The notes beneath the pieces are model-generated. The model did no database searches and was not told the origin of the DNA. It worked only from the letters and a program-made list of their open reading frames with translations. From an uncultured Bacilli bacterium (GTDB lineage Bacteria > Bacillota_I > Bacilli_A > RF39 > UBA660), in the NCBI GenBank assembly GCA_944345045.1, contig CALVMI010000002.1:1-27650 (forward strand): DNA of 27,650 bases, given 5' to 3'. Positions within the stretch are counted from its first letter, which is position 1. The number at the start of each line of letters is the position of its first letter. Positions 21,318 to 27,650 of this stretch are shown piece after piece. The position numbers and the translations under genes are program-made.

Positions 21318-24300
21318 ATGGCAGATGATGTTGTTAGATTTTTAGATAGTATTTCTTTTGGAGATAATCGTGATGAAGTAAAAGATGTGAATATTGAAAA
21401 AGTATTGTTACATAAAAAAGATGAAACATTTGAAGTTGTTATGACAAGGCCTCAGGTTTTGCCTTATGAAGTTGCTACATCTTTAATACAAGCAAGTAAA
21501 AAAGGAATTCATCAGAAAGAAAAATGTTTTATTACTTTAAAGTATGAAAGTGTTACCGAAGAAGATGTTGTGTCTTATTTAGAGCATATGTTAAAAGAAT
21601 GTGTGGAAAAAAAGCCCTCTTTGGTGAGCATTTTAGATAGTGCACCTACTTTGGAAAATGATTCATTTGTTATTCAAGTTTCTAATAAAGTGGCCTTAGA
21701 GGAAATGCAAAGAGTTATTCCTATTTTAAAAGAAAAGTTTGAAGAATTTGGTTTAGGATATCATAATTTCGTTGTTTCTTTGAACTCTGAAATGCAAAAA
21801 AGTATTCAGGAAGAGATTAAAAAATCAAAAGAAGAAAAGGAAGCTGTTGATGTAAAACCAAAAATTGAAGGAAATATTTTAGTGGGGAAAGCAATTAGTG
21901 GTGAACCTACGGTAATTAATAATATTATGGGGGCTACTAAAAATGTTATTTTAGAAGTGTATATTTTTGGAATTGATACTTTAGAAAGAGAAAACATTAA
22001 TATTATTACGCTTAAAGTTAGTGATAAAACCAATTCTTTGCTTGCTAAAATTTTTAAAAGAGATAAAAAAGAATACCAAGCTGTTATGGGAAGTTTGAAA
22101 GTTGGCAATTGGTATCGTATTGAGGGTAATGTTGAGTTTGACAATTTTGCTAAAGATTTGGTTTTAAGTATTCGAAATATGGAAAAAATCGATTCTAAAG
22201 ATGATGTATTAAAAGATGAAGCAGAAGTACCTAGAGTTGAGCTTCATGCACATACTATGATGAGTGCAATGGATGGGGTGATTGATGCCAAATCTTTAGT
22301 TAAACATGCTGCTAAAATGGGCCAAAAAGCCATTGCTGTTACCGATCATAACTGTGTTCAAGCTTTTCCGGATTTATATCATGCTGTTTGTGATTTAAAT
22401 AAAGGAAAAGAAGAGAAAGATCATTTTAAAGTTTTGTATGGAGCTGAGATGAATGTTGTCAATAATGATGTAGATATCATTTTTAATCCGCAGGAATACA
22501 ATTTGTTAAATGATACTTTTGTTGTGTTTGATACAGAGACAACTGGCTTTTATGCTGGTAGTGATCAAATGATTGAAATTGGTGCAGTAAAAATTCAAAA
22601 TGGAAAAATAATCGATCGCTTTGATGAATTAATTGATCCGCATCGTCCACTTCCTAAAAAGATTACGGAACTCACCTTTATTACCGATGAGATGGTTACA
22701 GGTAAAGACAATGAAGAAAATGTCACGAGGCGTTTTTTAGAGTGGGCTGGCGATTTACCAATGGTTGCTCATAACGCTAAATTTGATATTTCGTTTATGA
22801 AGGCTGCTTGTCAAAAATATGGTTTTGGCGAATTTAAACGTTGTGTATTAGATACAATGTCTATTGCTAGAATGCTACATCCAGAATGGCCGAATCATAA
22901 GCTTCAAACTTTAACGAAAAGATTAGATGTGCCTTGGGATGAAGATAAGCATCACCGTGCCGATTACGATGCAGAAGGAACGGCTCTTGCTTTTTATAAA
23001 ATGGCTAAAAGTTTAGATGATCAAAATATTGATACAACGACAGATCTATTAAATAATATTGATATGGATTCTTTAGTACGTTTTTCGTTTCCTTTTCATG
23101 CGACAGTGATTGCTAAAAATCGTAATGGTTTAAAAAACTTATTTAAAATTATTTCGATTGCTAATACAAAATATTTATATAAAAATGAACAACCTAAAAT
23201 TCCTCGTGATGAGTTAAGTAAACTTAGAGAAGATCTTCTTATTGGTTCTGGCTGCATTAATGGGGAAATCTTTGATAAAGCGGGAAGCAAGGAAGATGAA
23301 GAACTGGTAAATATGATGAGCTTTTATGATTATATTGAAGTTCAACCTATCAGTGCTTTTGCGCATTTAATTGGTCCAGAAGCAAAATTTCCAAATGTTT
23401 ATGCAGCCGAAGAATATTTAAAAAGAATTGTAAGAGTGGCTAAGGAAGCGGGAAAACCTGTTGTAGCATCTGGTGATGTTCATAATTTGCGCAAGGAAGA
23501 TAAGATTTATCGTGAAATTATTATAAATCAGAAATTCAATGGTAAACTTCATCCGTTAAATAGAAGAGGAATTGAAGTACCTAATATGTATTTAAAAACA
23601 ACCGCGGAAATGCTTGAAGATTTTTCTTTTTTAAGTCCTGAAGAGGCTTATGAAATTGTTGTGGAAAATTCAAATAAAATTGCTTCTTTATGTGAAGAAA
23701 TTGAAGTTATTATTGATACCCCAAAACCATTCGCGCCTAGAATTCCTCATTCTGTTGAACAAATGACGGAGTTAGTATATACGAAGGCTAAAGAGCTTTA
23801 TGGTGAACCTTTGCCTTTTAATATAGAAGATCGTTTAGCAAGAGAGCTATATGGTGAATCATTAATTTTAGCTTGTAAAGAAGAAAAAGAAGAGGAAAAA
23901 GATGCGTATGCTTTACTTCATGATACTATTTTAAAGGGGAAAGATGCAGTCCTTTCAATGGTTAAAAGTCATATTCATGATGAAGTAAGTGACGAGGAAA
24001 AAAATAGTCTTGCTGAGAAAAAATTGGGTGGTATTATTGGAGCCAATTATGACGTGATTTATTTAATTGCTCAAAAACTTGTAAAACACTCAAATGATGA
24101 AGGCTTCTTAGTTGGTTCTCGTGGATCCGTTGGTTCTTCTTTTGTCGCGAATATGATGGGAATTACAGAAGTAAATAGTTTGGAAGCGCATTATCGTTGT
24201 CCAAAATGTAAATATAGTACTTTTGTTGATGATGATGGTAAACCTCTTAATGAAACTTATTCTTGTGGTTTTGATTTGCCGGATAAGAAGTGCCCTAAAT

Positions 24301-25817
24301 GTGGCGAGAAAATGGCTAAAGATGGTCATGATATTCCGTTTGCAACTTTCCTTGGCTTTAATGCGGATAAAGTTCCAGATATCGATTTAAACTTTTCAGA
24401 TTTAAACCAAGCTAGTGCTCATGAGTATACCAAAGTGTTATTTGGTGTTGATAATGTATATCGTGCCGGAACTATTGGTACAGTAGCTGAGAAAACCGCG
24501 TATGGGTATGTAAGAGGTTACTGTGAAAATAAAAATATTATCATGCGAAATATTGAAATTGAAAGACTTGCGATTGGTTGCACGGGATGTAAGCGAACAA
24601 CTGGTCAACACCCGGGAGGAATTGTTGTTATTCCAGATTATATGGAAGTGTTTGATTTTACACCTTTCCAATATCCAGCGGAAGATCCTACTAGTGCTTG
24701 GCGAACAACCCATTTTGATTACCATGCCATTGATGCCGATGTGTTAAAACTAGATATTTTAGGACACACCGATCCAACACAACTTAGAATGATTCAAGAA
24801 TTAACTGGTGATGATGTAACAAAAGTGCCTTTAGATGATAAAGGGGTTATGGCTCTTTTTACAGGCACAAAATCTTTAGGAGTTACCAAAGAACAAATTA
24901 TGTGTGACACAGGAACGCTTGGAGTTCCTGAGTTTGGAACACCCTTTACGATTCAACTTGTTAAAGATGCTAAACCAACGACGTTTGCTGAGCTTGTTAA
25001 AATATCCGGACTTGCTCATGGAACAGATGTGTGGTTAAATAATGCCCAAGAGTTAATTCAAAAAAACATTTGTCCTTTTAAAGAAGTTATTGGCTGTCGT
25101 GATGACATCATGGTTGAATTAATGAAAAAAGGGGTTCCTTCTAGTAAAGCTTTTAAAATTATGGAATTTGTTCGTAAAGGAAAAGCAAGTAAGGATCCAG
25201 CACAGTGGAATCTTTATGCCGAAGAATTAAGAAAATATAACGTTCCTGAGTGGTATATTAAATCTTGTCAAAAAATTAAATACATGTTTCCAAAAGCGCA
25301 TGCCGCGGCTTATGTTACCAGTGCCTTTCGAATTGCTTGGTATAAAGTTCATAAACCTTTAGTTTATTATGCGAGCTATTTTTCAACTAGATTTCAAGAT
25401 TTTGATATTGATTCCATGGTCAAAGGTTATGATGCTATAAAAGCTAAAATAATGGAAATTCAAAGTAAAGGATTTGATGCAACGAATAAAGAAAGTTCTT
25501 TACTTGAAACTTTAAAACTTGCTTTAGAAGCAACGGCTAGAGGATTTAAATTTAAAATGATAGATATTGCTAAAAGTGATGGAAATAATTTTGTGATGGA
25601 TGAAAGTGACAATAGTTTACTTATGCCATTTAGAAGTCTTGATGGTCTAGGAGACGCTGTCGCGACAAAAATTATTGAAGAAAGAAATCAAAAGCCTTTT
25701 TATAGTATTGAAGATTTTCAAAATCGCGGGAAAGTAAATCAAACAACGGTAGATAAAATGCGAGTAATGGGTATTTTTGAAGGAATGCCAGAGACAAGTC
25801 AACTTAGTTTGTTTTAA
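21318..25817 (+). CDS. polC: PolC-type DNA polymerase III alpha subunit, 1499 aa
   Basis: The main leading and lagging strand replicase of low-GC Gram-positives with built-in proofreading. Order: N-terminal domain and OB fold (to about 300), PHP with intact metal residues (ELHAHTMMSAMDG, AVTDHN) split by a 3'-5' exonuclease (FDTETTGF, Asp405/Glu407; LPMVAHNAKFDISF; HHRADYDAEGTALAF), then polymerase core. That core contains GSRGSVGSSFVANM, a Cys4 zinc site (CPKC, CPKCGEKM), catalytic Asp1021/Asp1023 in PDIDLNFS, Asp1146 in LKLDILGHTDPT and HAAAYVTSAFR. The C-terminus ends QLSLF, the beta-clamp-binding type. Length is about 60 above B. subtilis PolC, mostly from an extra acidic segment at residues about 855-905. 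GAAGGAG (21302-21308) lies within the end of dnaE, so the two are one operon. Confidence 0.98.
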   Translation: MADDVVRFLDSISFGDNRDEVKDVNIEKVLLHKKDETFEVVMTRPQVLPYEVATSLIQASKKGIHQKEKCFITLKYESVTEEDVVSYLEHMLKECVEKKPSLVSILDSAPTLENDSFVIQVSNKVALEEMQRVIPILKEKFEEFGLGYHNFVVSLNSEMQKSIQEEIKKSKEEKEAVDVKPKIEGNILVGKAISGEPTVINNIMGATKNVILEVYIFGIDTLERENINIITLKVSDKTNSLLAKIFKRDKKEYQAVMGSLKVGNWYRIEGNVEFDNFAKDLVLSIRNMEKIDSKDDVLKDEAEVPRVELHAHTMMSAMDGVIDAKSLVKHAAKMGQKAIAVTDHNCVQAFPDLYHAVCDLNKGKEEKDHFKVLYGAEMNVVNNDVDIIFNPQEYNLLNDTFVVFDTETTGFYAGSDQMIEIGAVKIQNGKIIDRFDELIDPHRPLPKKITELTFITDEMVTGKDNEENVTRRFLEWAGDLPMVAHNAKFDISFMKAACQKYGFGEFKRCVLDTMSIARMLHPEWPNHKLQTLTKRLDVPWDEDKHHRADYDAEGTALAFYKMAKSLDDQNIDTTTDLLNNIDMDSLVRFSFPFHATVIAKNRNGLKNLFKIISIANTKYLYKNEQPKIPRDELSKLREDLLIGSGCINGEIFDKAGSKEDEELVNMMSFYDYIEVQPISAFAHLIGPEAKFPNVYAAEEYLKRIVRVAKEAGKPVVASGDVHNLRKEDKIYREIIINQKFNGKLHPLNRRGIEVPNMYLKTTAEMLEDFSFLSPEEAYEIVVENSNKIASLCEEIEVIIDTPKPFAPRIPHSVEQMTELVYTKAKELYGEPLPFNIEDRLARELYGESLILACKEEKEEEKDAYALLHDTILKGKDAVLSMVKSHIHDEVSDEEKNSLAEKKLGGIIGANYDVIYLIAQKLVKHSNDEGFLVGSRGSVGSSFVANMMGITEVNSLEAHYRCPKCKYSTFVDDDGKPLNETYSCGFDLPDKKCPKCGEKMAKDGHDIPFATFLGFNADKVPDIDLNFSDLNQASAHEYTKVLFGVDNVYRAGTIGTVAEKTAYGYVRGYCENKNIIMRNIEIERLAIGCTGCKRTTGQHPGGIVVIPDYMEVFDFTPFQYPAEDPTSAWRTTHFDYHAIDADVLKLDILGHTDPTQLRMIQELTGDDVTKVPLDDKGVMALFTGTKSLGVTKEQIMCDTGTLGVPEFGTPFTIQLVKDAKPTTFAELVKISGLAHGTDVWLNNAQELIQKNICPFKEVIGCRDDIMVELMKKGVPSSKAFKIMEFVRKGKASKDPAQWNLYAEELRKYNVPEWYIKSCQKIKYMFPKAHAAAYVTSAFRIAWYKVHKPLVYYASYFSTRFQDFDIDSMVKGYDAIKAKIMEIQSKGFDATNKESSLLETLKLALEATARGFKFKMIDIAKSDGNNFVMDESDNSLLMPFRSLDGLGDAVATKIIEERNQKPFYSIEDFQNRGKVNQTTVDKMRVMGIFEGMPETSQLSLF

Positions 25818-25831
25818 ACAATAATTTTCCT

Positions 25832-25860
25832 TGCTCTTCTTCTTCAATTATGCTAAAATA
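25832..25860 (+). promoter_or_regulatory. Promoter of rpmG-efp
   Basis: TTGCTC (25832-25837), 17-base spacer, TAAAAT (25855-25860) with extended -10 TGC (25852-25854). Confidence 0.7.
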
Positions 25861-25891
25861 CATATAGTTTTGATGTGAGGAGGTTATACCT

Positions 25892-26065
25892 ATGGCTAAA
25901 AATGAAAATAGACAATTTATTGGTTTGAAGTGTTCTCGTTGTGGAAAACTTATTCGTCCAACTAGTAAAAATAAGAGAAATACTCCAGATAAATTAGAAG
26001 TAAAAAAATATTGTCCAAACTGTCGTCAAACAACAGTATTTAAAGAAACAAAATTAGGAAAATAA
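25892..26065 (+). CDS. rpmG: Large ribosomal subunit protein bL33, 57 aa
   Basis: A short gene with a GAGGAGG ribosome site 8 bases upstream. The protein has the bL33 layout: GLKCSRCGKLIRPTSKNKRN, TPDKLEVKKYCPNCRQTTVF, ending KETK. Both zinc pairs (Cys14/Cys17 and Cys41/Cys44) are present, so it is the zinc-binding (C+) form. It is slightly longer at the N-terminus (MAKNENRQF) than typical. Located after polC under its own promoter and 18 bases before efp, with which it is likely co-transcribed. Both products act on the ribosome. Confidence 0.93.
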   Translation: MAKNENRQFIGLKCSRCGKLIRPTSKNKRNTPDKLEVKKYCPNCRQTTVFKETKLGK

Positions 26066-26083
26066 TAAAGGAGGAAAAGACCC

Positions 26084-26644
26084 ATGAATATCAATATTAA
26101 TGATATTAAAAATGGCATGACCATTATTTTGGATGGCAATCTTTGTCAAATCATGGAATTTCAACATGTAAAACCTGGTAAAGGTAGCGCTTTTGTACGA
26201 ATGAAAACTAAAAATTTAAGAACAGGTGCAGTTGTTGAAAACTCATATAATACAAATATTAAAATTGAAAGAGCTCATATTGATCGTATGCCAATGCAAT
26301 TTTTATATGCTAATGGAGATAATTATGTATTTATGAATACAGAAACTTATGATCAAGTAGAAGTTCCTGGTTCTAAGTTAGAGAATGAAAAGAAATTTTT
26401 AAAAGAAGGTTTAGAAATTCAACTTGAATATTATGAAGGTGAACTTCTAGGAGTAAATTTACCTGAAAAAATTGAATTTGAAATTACCGAAACAGAACCT
26501 GCTGTTAAAGGAAATACAACCAATAATGCGATGAAAGATGCAACAATTGAAACAGGTTATACCTTAAAGGTTCCTATGTTTATTAGTCAAGGTGAGAGAA
26601 TTATTGTTTCAACAAGTGATGGAAAATATTCAAGTAGAGCTTAA
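26084..26644 (+). CDS. efp: Translation elongation factor P, 186 aa
   Basis: EF-P rescues ribosomes stalled at proline stretches by entering next to the P site. Three beta-barrel domains: KOW-like N-terminal domain (INDIKNGMTIILDGNL), OB domain (IERAHIDRMPMQFLYANGD) and the C-terminal OB domain with the family signature ATIETGYTLKVPMFISQGERI. The modifiable tip residue is Lys33 in KPGKGSAFVRMK; in B. subtilis the equivalent Lys is 5-aminopentanolylated. The ribosome site AAAGGAGGAAAAG precedes the ATG. The length is exactly that of the family. A terminator overlaps the stop codon. Confidence 0.97.
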   Translation: MNININDIKNGMTIILDGNLCQIMEFQHVKPGKGSAFVRMKTKNLRTGAVVENSYNTNIKIERAHIDRMPMQFLYANGDNYVFMNTETYDQVEVPGSKLENEKKFLKEGLEIQLEYYEGELLGVNLPEKIEFEITETEPAVKGNTTNNAMKDATIETGYTLKVPMFISQGERIIVSTSDGKYSSRA

Positions 26645-26671
26645 GCTAGTCAATATTGATTAGCTTTTTTT
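26643..26671 (+). terminator. Terminator of efp
   Basis: AAGCTAGTCAA (26643-26653) pairs with TTGATTAGCTT (26656-26666), one G-T pair, then a T run. It overlaps the efp stop codon. Confidence 0.85.
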
Positions 26672-26689
26672 GTCAAATAAAACTCATTT

Positions 26690-26714
26690 AGCTAAATATT
26701 CATAGCTTTTTTTT
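26690..26714 (+). terminator. Second, tandem terminator
   Basis: AGCTA (26690-26694) pairs with TAGCT (26703-26707), followed by T8. It repeats the stem core of the terminator just upstream and may back it up. Confidence 0.5.
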
Positions 26715-26721
26715 GATTGTT

Positions 26722-26730
26722 TGGTATACT
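26722..26730 (+). promoter_or_regulatory. Candidate extended -10 promoter of the membrane protein gene
   Basis: TGG plus TATACT (26722-26730); the -35 is weak. It lies directly behind the tandem terminator. Confidence 0.45.
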
Positions 26731-26754
26731 AAAAAAGAAAGAAGGAAAATTCAT

Positions 26755-27650
26755 ATGAAGTGGTTACAAAAGAAAAATAGATTATTTGTTTTAGGACTAT
26801 TTATAATTTCTTTAATTCTTTTTCTTCCAATGTTCTTAAATCCATATCATGTAAATAATGATACATATTTTCATGTAGCAAATGTTGATGTCTTAGTTAA
26901 AATGATACAAGAAGATTTTTGGAGTGGCTTTTTTGGGAAAATCGTTCCTTTGATAGGCAATAATTTTGGATATGGGACAAGACTTTTTTATCCGCCACTT
27001 TCGCATACACTATTGGCATATCTCGCATATTTTTTGAATTTCTTATCTATAGATTTATTGACTTCGATGAAATTTTTTCGTTTTCTGATTTTCTTTAGCT
27101 CAGGTTTAGGCATGTATTATTGTAGTAATCGTTTTTTTAAAAACAAAAAAATGAGTTTTATTGCTGCCATAATATATATGACAAGTTCTTATCATATTAA
27201 TGAGATTTATGTAAGGGATGCCCAAGCAGAAAGTTTAATTTTTCTTTTTCTTCCTCTCATTTTAACATCGATTAAAGAACTGTTAGAAGGAAACAAAAAA
27301 GCATTTTATCCATTATTTATTATTGGCTATGTAGGAGGAATTTTATCCCATTTTACATTAATGATTTATTTTACCTTATTCTTAGGAATAGCTATGTTAT
27401 TTTTTTATAAAAAAATCTTTAAAAAAGAATTTATCGTTCCTTTCTTAAAAGCATGTGGATTGGTTTTCTTACTGACTGCATTTTTCTTTGAACCGTTATT
27501 TGAACACAAATTATTTGGAAATTATCGTGTTTATCAAAAATGGGTCATGTCTTGGGGAATACAACATACAGCTCTTTGGGGATTTGAATATTTTGTGCCA
27601 TTTGACCGTGATGGAATCTTATTTTGCTTAAGCATTGTAACCATTATTCT
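26755..27650 (+). CDS. Polytopic membrane protein, GT-C/PTPS-related-like (3' partial)
   Basis: The frame is open from ATG 26755 (AAGGA at 26742-26746) to the window edge: 298 full codons, no stop. It starts with a basic tail and a membrane helix (FVLGLFIISLILFLPMFL) followed by an extracellular loop with NPYHVNNDTYFHVANV. At least six further hydrophobic stretches are visible (around LAYLAYFLNFL, FLIFFSSGLGMYY, LIFLFLPLILTSI, LFIIGYVGGILSHF, MIYFTLFLGIAMLFF, LVFLLTAFFF). The acidic first loop and the FGYGTRLFYPPLSH motif resemble GT-C-fold membrane glycosyltransferases and the PTPS-related membrane family. A role in lipid-linked sugar transfer to the cell surface is inference. The C-terminal part is not in the window. 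Confidence 0.75.
   Translation, partial: MKWLQKKNRLFVLGLFIISLILFLPMFLNPYHVNNDTYFHVANVDVLVKMIQEDFWSGFFGKIVPLIGNNFGYGTRLFYPPLSHTLLAYLAYFLNFLSIDLLTSMKFFRFLIFFSSGLGMYYCSNRFFKNKKMSFIAAIIYMTSSYHINEIYVRDAQAESLIFLFLPLILTSIKELLEGNKKAFYPLFIIGYVGGILSHFTLMIYFTLFLGIAMLFFYKKIFKKEFIVPFLKACGLVFLLTAFFFEPLFEHKLFGNYRVYQKWVMSWGIQHTALWGFEYFVPFDRDGILFCLSIVTII

Noticed and set aside
21806..25847. Minus-strand frames within polC (for example 21806-22144, 24438-24725)
   Set aside because: They lie fully inside a complete, well-conserved polymerase frame and have no start signals.
1..27650. Alternative genetic code (TGA = Trp) as in mycoplasmas
   Set aside because: Several well-bounded genes end in TGA (2054, 3263, 14742) and Trp codons are TGG.

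Overview
This is a 27.65 kb, strongly AT-rich stretch of bacterial chromosome. Nearly every gene is on the + strand, densely packed and led by Shine-Dalgarno sites of the GGAGG type. Both PolC and DnaE are present, together with PASTA kinase PrkC, RsgA, PriA and EF-P, so this is a low-GC Firmicutes/Bacilli-type genome. TGA is used as a stop codon (for example at 2052-2054, 3261-3263 and 14740-14742), which excludes the Mycoplasma code. An uncultured gut Bacilli/Mollicutes-like lineage (RF39/Erysipelotrichia kind) is my inference, not something the sequence proves.

Layout. 1-1262: 3' part of a surface-type protein with a hypermutated C-terminal segment. 1263-1390: a GC-rich, structured non-coding island ending in a terminator. 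1419-5626: an operon of a YgjP-type metalloprotein, a SpoU/TrmH RNA methyltransferase, rimM, trmD, a small basic protein, a HAD phosphatase and a kinase-like protein. 5688-18180: a version of the Bacillus priA-fmt-rlmN-prpC-prkC-rsgA-rpe-rpmB(reverse) cluster. It is interrupted by a secreted orphan (where def would be), by a second full-length hypermutated surface protein plus an orphan gene (where rsmB would be), and by a UcpA-type dehydrogenase. 18392-25817: dnaE and polC as a two-gene operon. 25892-26644: rpmG and efp. From 26755 to the window edge: a polytopic membrane protein, cut off.

Main discovery. The two paralogous proteins ending at 1262 and 10844 carry aligned 87-bp segments (1092-1178 and 10674-10760) that bear the signature of a diversity-generating retroelement (DGR) variable region. 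Eighteen of 29 codons differ, every changed codon is non-synonymous, and 23 of 25 base changes fall in codon positions 1 and 2. Invariant codons almost lack adenine. The segment is followed at once by 50 bp that are identical in the two genes. No reverse transcriptase or template repeat is visible, so these look like dispersed targets served in trans by a DGR elsewhere in the genome.

The remaining genes are mostly housekeeping: tRNA and rRNA modification (trmD, rlmN, TrmH-like), ribosome assembly (rimM, rsgA, bL28, bL33), translation (fmt, efp), replication and restart (priA, dnaE, polC), and Ser/Thr signalling (prpC/prkC). There is no gene-free stretch longer than 300 bases. I saw no tRNA, rRNA, CRISPR array or insertion sequence.
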